Of a DNA stretch of 64,000 nt, positions 1 to 8,058 are shown piece after piece. The stretch lies in assembly GCF_002161085.1 (NCBI RefSeq), contig NZ_NFLU01000002.1:1-64000 (forward strand), read 5' to 3'. Below the pieces are notes generated by a model. The model saw only the letters and a program-made list of their open reading frames with translations. It had not been told where the DNA came from and ran no database searches. Within the stretch, counting starts at the first letter, position 1; every line of letters starts with the position of its first letter. The stretch is from Flavonifractor sp. An112 (GTDB lineage Bacteria > Bacillota > Clostridia > Oscillospirales > Oscillospiraceae). The translations under genes and the position numbers were made by a program.

Positions 1-1422
1 GCCCAGGAGCCCCCCGACTTTACCGCGCCTCCCGCCGAGGAAGAGCCGCAGCCGAAAAAGGGCTTCTTCAGACGGCTGTTCCAGAAGATCGGCAACTTCT
101 TCCGGAAGCTGTTCCACCGCAAGCCCAAGGAAAACACCATGCCGCCTCTCATGAGCACCGCTCCGGGAGGCTTGGGTACCGAAGCCCCACCTTCCGACGA
201 TACCTCCGTGACAAAACAGCCAGAACCCACCTCTCCCCTTCCGGAGGAGCCGTTTGCTGAGCAACCTGTCGAGGCGGGAGCCGCTGTTCCTGATGCTGTC
301 ATCGAGGAGCGCTCCGACGAAGTGGTTTCCGACCAGGATGTTCCTGCCGCTGAACCGGAATCCACCTCTCCCCTCCCGGAGGAACCGCCTGCTGAGCAAC
401 CTGCCGAGGCGGAAGCCGCTGTTCCTGATGCTGGCGACAAGGTTTCCGATCAGGATGTTCCTGCCGAGGAAATTGCCGAAGATGCTGACCCGGCTCCCAT
501 CCAGGAGAATCCGGCTCCGATTGAGCAGGACACCCTCCACTTTGAGCCGGAACAGGTACAGGCCGGCGGCGGAAGCCCCATTTCCCGCAAGCCCTACCAC
601 CTGCGCTGCTACCTGCTCTACGGCGGTACCCAGGTGCCGGAACAGATCGACGTACAGGGTACCAGAGATTATCTGGAGGCCCTGGGCTTCGGCAACAGCG
701 AGCTCAAGCAGGCCCGGGCAGGCCGGGACACCGCCGAACGGATCGGCCAGGATATCCTGCGGGACGGCAGCCGCTGCTGCGACTTCTGCGGCGTAGAGCT
801 GACCGGAACCGAGTATGAGATCCTCTCGGACGGTCGGGACCGCTGTATTACCTGTAGCCGAACGGCAGTCAAAACCGAGGAAGAATTCCGGGCCATCTAC
901 CAAACCGTGGTGCAAAACCTGGAGATCTTCTACGGCGCTAAGATCTCGGCGTCGGTCCGGGTGGAGATGGTCAACGCGCAAAAGCTCCATCGGCGGCTGG
1001 GCAAGCGCTTTGTTCCCACCGGAAAGAGCGACGGCAGAGTGCTGGGCGTAGCCATCCGGGACAAAAAGGGCTATACCATACTGGTGGAAAACGGCGCGCC
1101 CCGGATGCAGTCCACCATGACCATCGCCCATGAGCTGATCCACATTTGGCAATACCTCAACTGGGACAGCAAAGCCATCCTGAAACTGTACGGCAAAGCC
1201 CAGGAAATCGAGATCTATGAGGGCATGGCAAAATGGGGCGAGATCCAATATGCCTACCTCATCGGCGAACGGGCTCTGGGCAAGCGTGAGGAGCTGCTCA
1301 CCCGTATGCGGGATGACGAGTATGGCCGCGGCTTCAACAAATATCTGGCCCGGTATCCGCTCTCCACCGACGTGCAGCTGCCCGGTCAAACTCCTTTCAC
1401 CGACAAGCAAAAGCCCCTTTAA
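1..1422 (+). CDS. DA1-like zinc metallopeptidase with acidic repeat linker (5' partial)
   Basis: The reading frame is open from base 1, so the true N-terminus lies outside the window. The visible part begins with a Phe- and Lys/Arg-rich amphipathic stretch (bases 61-130), then a long Pro/Glu-rich linker holding two near-identical repeats (about 226-300 and 364-430) around TSPLPEEP..AEQP. The C-terminal half has a Cys-rich pair (CCDFC near 775 and CITC near 843), likely a LIM-like zinc site. It is followed by HELIH at 1129-1143, an HExxH metallopeptidase motif in the context expected of DA1-like peptidases. The fold assignment is by motif and architecture only. The substrate is unknown; the basic helix could dock it to a membrane or an acidic partner. 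A strong terminator follows. Confidence 0.6.
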   Translation, partial: AQEPPDFTAPPAEEEPQPKKGFFRRLFQKIGNFFRKLFHRKPKENTMPPLMSTAPGGLGTEAPPSDDTSVTKQPEPTSPLPEEPFAEQPVEAGAAVPDAVIEERSDEVVSDQDVPAAEPESTSPLPEEPPAEQPAEAEAAVPDAGDKVSDQDVPAEEIAEDADPAPIQENPAPIEQDTLHFEPEQVQAGGGSPISRKPYHLRCYLLYGGTQVPEQIDVQGTRDYLEALGFGNSELKQARAGRDTAERIGQDILRDGSRCCDFCGVELTGTEYEILSDGRDRCITCSRTAVKTEEEFRAIYQTVVQNLEIFYGAKISASVRVEMVNAQKLHRRLGKRFVPTGKSDGRVLGVAIRDKKGYTILVENGAPRMQSTMTIAHELIHIWQYLNWDSKAILKLYGKAQEIEIYEGMAKWGEIQYAYLIGERALGKREELLTRMRDDEYGRGFNKYLARYPLSTDVQLPGQTPFTDKQKPL

Positions 1423-1430
1423 GGTAGTGA

Positions 1431-1480
1431 AAACACACCCCCTGTACGGCAATTTGCTGTACAGGGGGTGTGTTTCTTTA
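1431..1480 (+). terminator. Rho-independent terminator
   Basis: A 17-bp perfect stem (1431-1447 with 1459-1475) is followed by CTTTATC. It closes the metallopeptidase gene. Confidence 0.85.
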
Positions 1481-1483
1481 TCG

Positions 1484-1512
1484 TTGTAAAGCGCTGTTTT
1501 TCCTGCTATAAT
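1484..1512 (+). promoter_or_regulatory. Sigma-A promoter for the lipoprotein/transglutaminase pair
   Basis: TTGTAA at 1484-1489, a 17-bp spacer, then TATAAT at 1507-1512 preceded by TGC (extended -10). It lies 59 bp upstream of the lipoprotein start. Confidence 0.7.
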
Positions 1513-1570
1513 GGCTTTGCCCACATCAATCAGAATGATGCCGCCAGCTGGCAGATTTGGAGGATGCGCT

Positions 1571-2062
1571 ATGAAAAAAATGACCTGTGGCCTCTCCGCT
1601 CTTCTCCTTTGTCTGGGCCTTCTCTCCGGCTGTACCTCTCAGCCTGAGGCTTCCAAACAGGATACCATTCCCTTTGAGGACGGACAGTACTATGCCGTGG
1701 CCTACCTGGGATATCAGCAAATCGATGATCTGGACTACTATGTGGAGCATTATCTGGATCATGACAGCCTGCCTGTTCACTATCTCTCCGCCGGAGACTG
1801 CTATCTGGTGATCCCCAGATATACGGGTATGGAGCTGTCCCTGTACCGCAACGATCTGGAGACCTCCCAACCCATTCTGATCTACCAGGACCCGGATTGC
1901 CAGCCCTTTATCCTCCAGTGCAACGCCAGCGATATCTTCGCCGACGCAACCATCCGTCTGACCTACGAGGACGAGACGGCAGAGTTTTCCCCCTTCATCT
2001 CTTTGAAGGACGGCTCTGTAGACATTGGAACGCAGGGACTGGATATCACCAAAGATTCATAA
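1571..2062 (+). CDS. Small lipoprotein of unknown function
   Basis: 163 residues. The start is the ATG at 1571, seven bases after GGAGG (1559-1563), rather than an upstream in-frame ATG that has no ribosome site. The N-terminus MKKM, a hydrophobic core and LLSGC form a type II signal peptide, so the mature protein would be lipid-anchored at Cys about residue 21. The remainder is acidic and Tyr-rich with no domain I recognise. The transglutaminase-like gene follows within 20 bases, so the two are probably co-transcribed. Confidence 0.75.
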   Translation: MKKMTCGLSALLLCLGLLSGCTSQPEASKQDTIPFEDGQYYAVAYLGYQQIDDLDYYVEHYLDHDSLPVHYLSAGDCYLVIPRYTGMELSLYRNDLETSQPILIYQDPDCQPFILQCNASDIFADATIRLTYEDETAEFSPFISLKDGSVDIGTQGLDITKDS

Positions 2063-2077
2063 ATGGAGGCCTGCCAT

Positions 2078-3424
2078 ATGACCAAAAACGACTCTTTTCT
2101 GCACCTGAACGATCCGCTGCCGGCAGACATCGCCCGCCGGAAGGAGATGGGCGACCTGGCAGGCGCCATCCGGCTCATCGACCAGCGTTTGGCCAGCCAT
2201 ACCCAGCCTCTGCTGACTCCCCGCCTGGAGGCGGAGCGGCTGCGGCTGACCCGTCTGCCTGGCGACTACCCCTACTCCCGTGCTGAGGCCCTGGCTATGA
2301 TCCGCGCAGAGTGGCCCCAGTGCACGGAGGAACAGTTTGACACTCTGGTGGACCACGGGCGCATTGACTGGCGCATGATCGACGGAGAATTGCGGTGTCA
2401 GGAGCGGTTCCTGGAGTCCCTTCGTATATACCCCAAAGAAGCCCCCGGTCTCATACAGGAGCCCCAGGATCACTCCGCCCGGGACGCCGTGTTGGCCAGG
2501 ATGGAGGCTGAGGGTGCCCTTGCTGCCCGCATCACGCTGCGGGCCACCATCCGCTCCCTGGCGCCGGTAACCGGGCAAGAGGTTCAGGCCTGGCTGCCCA
2601 TCCCCGCCGCCTGTCCCCAGCAGAGCCAGATTCAGATTCTGGACCACACACCCGGCGGCATAGCCGCTCCGGAATGTGCCCCTCAGCGCACCATGTGGTG
2701 GCGGACACAGGGGGTGGATACATTCTCCGTAACTTACCGCTATCTCATTCGGGCCCAGTATACCGACCCCATGACACTGCCGCTGGACCCTGTTCAGCCC
2801 ACCTTCGATCTGGAGGAGCAAGCTCCCCACATCGTCTTTACTCCCTACCTGCGGGCACTTGCAAAAGACATCTGCCGGGGGTGCTCCACACCGGCAGAAA
2901 AAGCCCGGGCTATCTATGACTATGTGACCGGCCAAGTGGACTACCGCTACCAACCCGCCTACCTCCAACTGGACTGTATCGCCGACCAGTGCGCCAAGAC
3001 CCTGCGGGGAGACTGCGGCGTATTTGCCCTGCTCTTTATCACCCTGTGCCGTATCTCGGGCATCCCCGCCCGGTGGCAGAGCGGCCTGGCCGTCCGGCCC
3101 GACAGTGTTGGCCCCCACGACTGGGCCATGTTCTATCTGGCGCCCCATGGCTGGCTGTGGGCAGACTGCTCCTTTGGCTCCTCGGCCCGGCGCAATGGAG
3201 AGACCGAGCGCCGCCGGCACTACTTCGGCAGCCTGGACCCCTGGCGTATGGTGGCAAACAGCGCCTTCCAGGCGCCTCTGACACCGCCCATGCAGGATTG
3301 GCGGCAGGACCCCTATGACAATCAGGTAGGCGAAGTGATGGTGGGCGGCCGGGGACTGGATGCCTCGGAGCGGGAGACCAGCCAGGAGCTTCTGGAGTTT
3401 GAGCTGCTGCCCGGAGAAACCTGA
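2078..3424 (+). CDS. Transglutaminase-like cysteine protein
   Basis: 448 residues. The start at 2078 is chosen because GGAGG (2065-2069) sits eight bases upstream. The C-terminal third carries the transglutaminase-core triad: Cys in RGDCGVFALLF, His in GPHDWAMFYL and Asp in WADCSFGS. The order and spacing are as in the bacterial transglut_core family. The N-terminal 200 residues are helical and unassigned. No signal peptide is visible, so it is probably cytoplasmic. Members of this family act as proteases, amidases or crosslinkers; which applies here cannot be told from sequence. Confidence 0.8.
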   Translation: MTKNDSFLHLNDPLPADIARRKEMGDLAGAIRLIDQRLASHTQPLLTPRLEAERLRLTRLPGDYPYSRAEALAMIRAEWPQCTEEQFDTLVDHGRIDWRMIDGELRCQERFLESLRIYPKEAPGLIQEPQDHSARDAVLARMEAEGALAARITLRATIRSLAPVTGQEVQAWLPIPAACPQQSQIQILDHTPGGIAAPECAPQRTMWWRTQGVDTFSVTYRYLIRAQYTDPMTLPLDPVQPTFDLEEQAPHIVFTPYLRALAKDICRGCSTPAEKARAIYDYVTGQVDYRYQPAYLQLDCIADQCAKTLRGDCGVFALLFITLCRISGIPARWQSGLAVRPDSVGPHDWAMFYLAPHGWLWADCSFGSSARRNGETERRRHYFGSLDPWRMVANSAFQAPLTPPMQDWRQDPYDNQVGEVMVGGRGLDASERETSQELLEFELLPGET

Positions 3425-3547
3425 TAGGCATCCTACTGTCGGAGGACTCATCCGACCTTCCGGGCCATTGTAACCAGGGCCCCGCTCCTTGACAGGCTTC
3501 ACCTAAAACGATAAAATGATAAAAAAAGGAACTAAGGCGTGGGAAAG

Positions 3548-4138
3548 ATGAAGGTTACACCACAGGAAAAAACCATATTGGACGCGGCCCTGGAGGTCGT
3601 AGCAAGGGAAACCATCAGCCGAACCAGGATGCACCTGATCGCTGAAGAAGCAGGAATGTCCCAGTCTAATCTGCACTATCACTTTAAAACAAAAGATGCA
3701 CTGATGAAGGCACTCTTCTGCATGATTCAGGATACGTTTACAGAGCGCCGCAAGCAGGATGCTATGGATCCGGATACACCTGTTGAAAGTCAGATCGCGC
3801 ATTTCTTCCAGGAGCCCAGACGCCTGTTGGACGAAGACTGGCGCTATGAAACGGTACAGATCGATTTCTGGCTGTATGCTCATACAGAGCCGGAGATGCA
3901 GGAGTTGTTTGACGAGAGTTATGAGGGCTGGCGGGAACAGGCCATCCGCCTGATCGCGCAGGCTTATCCCGAAATTCCCGCCGAAACCCAGCGGGCACTG
4001 GGCTATATTATGGTATCCATGTTCGTAGGCGCCGTCATGCAGATTATGAACCGAGCCGACTTTGATTTGGATCGCTATTTTGAGGTATGTACAAAATTGA
4101 TCCTTCTGGAGCTAAACAAGCTGCATCAAGCAGGTTGA
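3548..4138 (+). CDS. TetR/AcrR family regulator (first of a convergent paralogous pair)
   Basis: 196 residues. The N-terminal TetR helix-turn-helix covers about residues 8-52 (IAEEAGMSQSNLHYHF), followed by a helical ligand domain. I start at ATG 3548 (MKVTPQEKTIL) because it aligns residue for residue with the start of the neighbouring TetR at 4794 (MEYNPMEETIL); a GTG at 3539 is also possible. The two proteins are paralogues throughout. Both lie next to ygeX and are candidates to bind the operator repeats at 4874, 6252 and 6303. The ligand is unknown. Confidence 0.88.
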   Translation: MKVTPQEKTILDAALEVVARETISRTRMHLIAEEAGMSQSNLHYHFKTKDALMKALFCMIQDTFTERRKQDAMDPDTPVESQIAHFFQEPRRLLDEDWRYETVQIDFWLYAHTEPEMQELFDESYEGWREQAIRLIAQAYPEIPAETQRALGYIMVSMFVGAVMQIMNRADFDLDRYFEVCTKLILLELNKLHQAG

Positions 4139-4155
4139 TTGGTTCCTATACAGAG

Positions 4156-4194
4156 AGCGCCCCCGGAAAGAGATTCTTTCCGGGGGCGCTTTTA
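4156..4194. terminator. Bidirectional terminator between convergent tetR genes
   Basis: A 15-bp perfect stem (4156-4170 with 4176-4190), loop AGATT, then TTTTAT. It separates the convergent regulators. Confidence 0.85.
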
Positions 4195-4794
4195 TCATGC
4201 CTGTACAGTTGATGGAGCGGTATGAAGGTATTCCATGAGCATATCACAACAGAGGGACGCATACAGGTCCAAATCTACCGTCAGCTTGGAATTCAGCACC
4301 TGAAGGGACTCTCCCATCATCATGGAAACCATGATATGAGCCAGAAGGGCGGCTGTTTCCGCTTCTACTGCAGGATCATACAGACGAATGGTTTCTGCAA
4401 TATGCTTTCTCCAAATCTCATAAGACTGATAGAACTCCTCATTGATCTCAGGATCCACCCGTCCCATGCACCAATAGTCAAACTGGGTTCTGTCATATTG
4501 AGGTTCTTCCTCAATAATCTGCTTTTTCTGCTCAAAGAAGCCAGCCAACTTGTCTGCCAGGGTATTAGAGTGTTGGTTGAGTACCGCCTCTCGCTTTTCT
4601 GAAAAGTTTTTCTGGATATAGCGCAGCAGGGCCAGCAGCAAGTCCCGTTTTGTCTTGAAATAGTAGTGGAGATTGGACTGCACCACTCCGGCCTCCTCTG
4701 CGATCAAACGCATACGGGTCCCGTTGAGTGTTTCCCTGTCTACCACCTCAAACGCCGCAGCCAGGATCGTTTCTTCCATAGGATTATATTCCAT
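4195..4794 (-). CDS. TetR/AcrR family regulator, divergent from ygeX
   Basis: 199 residues. The helix-turn-helix is at about residues 8-52 (IAEEAGVVQSNLHYYF) and the ligand domain follows. ATG at 4794 is preferred over one at 4818 because GAGGA precedes it at a good distance and it matches the start of its paralogue at 3548. It shares a 160-bp upstream region with ygeX that holds the dyad at 4874-4892. The likely role is local repressor of the ygeX-ygeW genes, possibly autoregulated. The inducer is not evident. Confidence 0.88.
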   Translation of the reverse strand: MEYNPMEETILAAAFEVVDRETLNGTRMRLIAEEAGVVQSNLHYYFKTKRDLLLALLRYIQKNFSEKREAVLNQHSNTLADKLAGFFEQKKQIIEEEPQYDRTQFDYWCMGRVDPEINEEFYQSYEIWRKHIAETIRLYDPAVEAETAALLAHIMVSMMMGESLQVLNSKLTVDLDLYASLCCDMLMEYLHTAPSTVQA

Positions 4795-4873
4795 GATCGG
4801 CATCCTCTTTTCTGCCATCCATTTCGTATCATCAGTATATCAAACCGGTCGTAAAAAATCAAACCCATTAAAC

Positions 4874-4892
4874 TGACTGACTAGTCGATTCA
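4874..4892. promoter_or_regulatory. Candidate TetR operator upstream of ygeX
   Basis: TGACTGACTAGTCGATTCA. The same TGACTGA(C/T)T core recurs upstream of ygeW at 6252-6270 and, inverted, at 6303-6321. Confidence 0.5.
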
Positions 4893-4955
4893 TTCTCTGG
4901 GATGTGATATATTTGCCATACACCGGCACAAAGCCGTCAGAAATGGAGGATCATT

Positions 4956-6167
4956 ATGGAAGTCATCAAGTGGAGCGCCAACAAAATGCCCAAAAGCGGG
5001 GACCAGCAGCTGAGCGTCATGGCTCTGGATGAGGTGCAGCGGGCCCGCAGATTTCACCAGAGTTTTCCCCAATACGCTGTTATCCCTCTTGCCAGGCTTT
5101 CCCGTATGGCCGGACATCTGGGGCTGAAGGATGTGTTTGTTAAGGATGAGTCCTACCGGTTTGGTCTGAATGCCTTTAAAGTCCTGGGCGGTTCTTTTGC
5201 CATGGCCCGGTACATCGCCAAAGAACTTGGTAAATCTGTAGACGAGATGAGCTATGATTACCTGACCAGCAACCAGCTCAAGCAAGAATTTGGACAGGCC
5301 ACCTTCTTTACCGCCACAGACGGCAACCATGGCCGCGGTGTGGCGTGGGCTGCCAACCGCCTGGGACAAAAGGCCGTTGTCCATATGCCCAAGGGCAGCA
5401 GCAAGTCCCGCTTTGACAACATTGCCCGGGAAGGTGGCAAGGTCACCATTGAGGAGGTCAACTATGATGAATGTGTACGTATTGCCGACGCCGAGGCTGC
5501 GGAAACCCAGCGCGGCGTCGTAGTGCAGGACACCGCCTGGGATGGCTACGAAGAAATCCCTGCCTGGATCATGCAGGGCTACGGAACCATGGCTATGGAG
5601 GCCGCCGAGCAGCTCAAGTCCCTTGGCGCCGCCCGTCCCACCCACATTTTTGCGCAGGCGGGGGTAGGCTCCCTGGCTGGTGCAGTGGTAGGCTTCTTCC
5701 ACAATCTCTTTCCCGAAAATTCCCCAAAAACCATCATCATGGAAGCCCAGGCCGCCGACTGCCTCTACCGGGGTGCCGTGGCAGGTGACGGACAGCTACG
5801 TACCGTGGACGGCGATCTGCAAACCATTATGGCGGGCCTGGCCTGCGGAGAACCCAATACAATTTCCTGGGACATTCTGCGCAATCACGCTTCCTTCTTT
5901 GTCTCCTGCCCGGACTGGGTGGCTGCCAAAGGTATGAGAATGCTGTCCGCCCCCTGCAAAGGCGATCCCCAGGTGGTTTCCGGAGAAAGCGGCGCAGTGG
6001 GAATGGGCCTGCTGGCCACTTTGATGGAGAACGCGGAGTACCGCGAGTTGCGGGAGGCGATCGGCCTTGATGAAACCTCCAGCGTACTTCTCTTTTCTAC
6101 CGAGGGCGACACTGATCCCCAGCGTTATCGCGATATCGTATGGAACGGGGCCGATATCTCCGTCTGA
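4956..6167 (+). CDS. ygeX: Diaminopropionate ammonia-lyase, YgeX/DpaL family
   Basis: 403 residues, about the size of E. coli YgeX. This is a fold-type II PLP enzyme. The Schiff-base lysine is in FGLNAFKVLGGS (about residue 77), the substrate loop is TATDGNHGRG, and a glycine-rich phosphate-binding stretch is in QAGVGSLAGAV. The family converts 2,3-diaminopropionate to pyruvate and two ammonia. In gut anaerobes ygeX is a conserved member of the anaerobic purine/urate catabolic cluster together with ygeW, and here ygeW follows directly. That pathway role is an inference from gene neighbourhood. Confidence 0.92.
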   Translation: MEVIKWSANKMPKSGDQQLSVMALDEVQRARRFHQSFPQYAVIPLARLSRMAGHLGLKDVFVKDESYRFGLNAFKVLGGSFAMARYIAKELGKSVDEMSYDYLTSNQLKQEFGQATFFTATDGNHGRGVAWAANRLGQKAVVHMPKGSSKSRFDNIAREGGKVTIEEVNYDECVRIADAEAAETQRGVVVQDTAWDGYEEIPAWIMQGYGTMAMEAAEQLKSLGAARPTHIFAQAGVGSLAGAVVGFFHNLFPENSPKTIIMEAQAADCLYRGAVAGDGQLRTVDGDLQTIMAGLACGEPNTISWDILRNHASFFVSCPDWVAAKGMRMLSAPCKGDPQVVSGESGAVGMGLLATLMENAEYRELREAIGLDETSSVLLFSTEGDTDPQRYRDIVWNGADISV

Positions 6168-6208
6168 ATGCCTAAATTTCTTTTGATTTTTTTGTCCAGA
6201 ATAGAAGA

Positions 6209-6237
6209 TTGACACAAAAAGAGCTTTGTCATATAAT
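6209..6237 (+). promoter_or_regulatory. Consensus sigma-A promoter of ygeW
   Basis: TTGACA (6209-6214), 17-bp spacer, TATAAT (6232-6237): both hexamers match consensus. Two operator-like dyads lie downstream in the leader, which suits repression by a bound TetR. Confidence 0.88.
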
Positions 6238-6251
6238 GAGCGCAGAAAATC

Positions 6252-6270
6252 TGACTGACTAATCAAACTA
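6252..6270. promoter_or_regulatory. Candidate TetR operator in ygeW leader
   Basis: TGACTGACTAATCAAACTA shares its first 11 bases with the site at 4874-4892. It starts about 8 bp after the predicted transcription start. Confidence 0.5.
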
Positions 6271-6273
6271 ATG

Positions 6274-6292
6274 CGAGCCACAGGCTCGTTTT
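6274..6292 (+). promoter_or_regulatory. Short hairpin with T-run in ygeW leader (possible attenuator)
   Basis: CGAGCC-ACA-GGCTCG followed by TTTT at 6289-6292, inside the transcribed leader. It may be a weak intrinsic terminator. Confidence 0.35.
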
Positions 6293-6302
6293 AAATGGCC
6301 TC

Positions 6303-6321
6303 AAATTTGATCAATCAGTCA
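6303..6321. promoter_or_regulatory. Candidate TetR operator (inverted copy) in ygeW leader
   Basis: On the minus strand it reads TGACTGATTGATCAAATTT, the same core as the two other sites in opposite orientation. It lies just upstream of the ribosome site. Confidence 0.5.
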
Positions 6322-6343
6322 GTCTAAAACGGAGGGAAATATT

Positions 6344-7378
6344 ATGGTAACTTCTATGGGCGGCAAGCACCTGATCACTCTGCAGGAATGGACCAACGAA
6401 GAAATCGATACCCGCCTGGACACAGCTTATGATCTGAAACTGAAATTCGCTCGGAAGATTCCCCACGCAAGCCTGCGGGACGAGACCGTATTTATGATGT
6501 TCTTTGACGAGCCCACCCGTACCCGTAACTCCACCGAGGCCGGCGCCACCCAGCTGGGCGCCCACGCCCACTTCCTGGATGCCAGCAAGATGCAGATCCA
6601 GCACGGCGATTCCGCCAAGGATACGGCGATGATCCTCTCCAGCTACGGTCACGCCATTGTCTGCCGTCACTGCGGCTGGGGCGTGGGCAACGCCTACATC
6701 CGTGAGATGGCCAAGTATTCCAGAGTGCCCGTTCTGAATCTCCAGTGCGACCTGTACCACCCCATGCAGGGTCTGGCCGACCTGATGACCATTCAGGAGC
6801 ATTTTGGCCGCACCAAAACCCAGGGCCTGAAGGTCTCCATCATCTGGTGCTACGCCACCACCCACAAAAAGCCCATCTCTGTGCCCGTCACCCAGGCGCT
6901 GCTCTTCCCCCGCTACGGGATGGAGGTCACCCTGGCCTATCCCGAAGGCTACGAGCTGCCCGACTGGGTGATCGCTCAGGCGGAGGAGAACGCCCGGAAG
7001 AACGGCGGCACCATCCGCATCACCCACAACATCCGTGAGGCCTTTGAGGGGGCCGATGTGGTGATCCCCAAGAACTGGGGCAGCTGGTACGCCGACAGCA
7101 AGAAGGTTCCCACCGATGAGAAGCGCGCGGGCAACACCACCCTGACCCAGGAGGAGCTGGAGCGTCTGGCAAAGAATAAGTCCTGGAAGTGCACCCAGGA
7201 GCTGATGGATCTCACTTCTGAGAACAGCATCTATATGCACGCGCTGCCCGCCGACCGGGTCAACGAGGTAGAGGACTCCGTCATTGATGGTCCTCACTCC
7301 ATCATCTATCAGGAGGCCGAAAACAGACTGCATACAGTCAAGGCTGTTATGGATCTGACCATGGGTGGCAGACGCTGA
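6344..7378 (+). CDS. ygeW: YgeW-family carbamoyltransferase-like protein
   Basis: 344 residues, somewhat shorter than E. coli YgeW. Aspartate/ornithine carbamoyltransferase fold: the carbamoyl-phosphate loop is FDEPTRTRNS, the second-substrate motif region includes LQCDLYHPMQGLADL, and a C-terminal YMHALPADR resembles the YMHCLPAD of YgeW. GGAGGG lies seven bases before the ATG. The substrate of the YgeW group is not firmly known; pairing with ygeX suggests a carbamoylated intermediate in purine or diaminopropionate breakdown. Expression should depend on the promoter at 6209 and the flanking operators. Confidence 0.85.
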   Translation: MVTSMGGKHLITLQEWTNEEIDTRLDTAYDLKLKFARKIPHASLRDETVFMMFFDEPTRTRNSTEAGATQLGAHAHFLDASKMQIQHGDSAKDTAMILSSYGHAIVCRHCGWGVGNAYIREMAKYSRVPVLNLQCDLYHPMQGLADLMTIQEHFGRTKTQGLKVSIIWCYATTHKKPISVPVTQALLFPRYGMEVTLAYPEGYELPDWVIAQAEENARKNGGTIRITHNIREAFEGADVVIPKNWGSWYADSKKVPTDEKRAGNTTLTQEELERLAKNKSWKCTQELMDLTSENSIYMHALPADRVNEVEDSVIDGPHSIIYQEAENRLHTVKAVMDLTMGGRR

Positions 7379-7395
7379 GTAAAGGAGGAGTTTTC

Positions 7396-8058
7396 ATGGA
7401 TATCTCCACGAATGCCGCCGGGCTGAAGCTCTCTTCTCCCCTGCTCCCCGGCTCGGGCCCATTGACTGGAGACGCCGAACGGATTCTCTATCTGGCCCGG
7501 CAGGGACTGGGCGCCATCGTAACAAAGACCATTGCCCCTGAAGCAGCGGAGGTGGGCCGCCCCTGTATCGCAGGCAACCGGACCATGATCTTCAATTCCG
7601 AAGCCTGGTCGGAGCATCCCGCATCCCAATGGATCGGGGAATACCTCCCCGAGGTACGCAATCAGTGTGACACGCCCATCATTGCCAGTGTGGGGTACGA
7701 CGACGAAGACCTGAAGCAGATGGTCCCTCAGCTGGAGCCGCTGGTGGCCGGATATGAGTACATTCCCCGGTATGTGGGCAAGGACTTCGACGAGGTCAAG
7801 CGGATCGTGGCAGTGCTGCGGGGCCTCACCAAAAAGCCCGTCTGGGTCAAAATGAACGCCAATATTTCTGATCCCGTAGGCTTTGCCGCCTCCTGCCGGG
7901 AGAGCGGCGCGGACGGAATCGTGGCCATTACCTCTCTGGGGCCCAATATGGTCATCGACATTGAGCACCGCCGTCCCCTAATCGGTACGGCCGACGGCTA
8001 CCGGTCCTCCAGCACCTCCCGGATCAGAAACCGAGGCCGTCCCTTGGTCTCCAGATAG
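7396..8058 (+). pseudogene. Dihydroorotate-dehydrogenase/PreA-like flavoprotein, 3'-truncated
   Basis: GGAGG precedes the ATG, and the first 200 residues are a normal DHODH-like TIM barrel: SPLLPGSGP at the start, WVKMNANISD (lysine contacting FMN or substrate), GADGIVAITS, and up to TADGYR. Past about base 8005 the family-like sequence stops. The frame then runs 50 bases through the antisense of the adjacent glycosyltransferase to a chance stop. The C-terminal third, with the second FMN phosphate loop, is missing. It is 17 bp downstream of ygeW and was probably the next gene of that operon. It is broken by rearrangement or by an assembly join. Confidence 0.75.

Noticed and set aside
2057-3502. 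481-codon minus-strand frame
   Set aside because: Antisense of the transglutaminase-like gene; no supporting start or motif.
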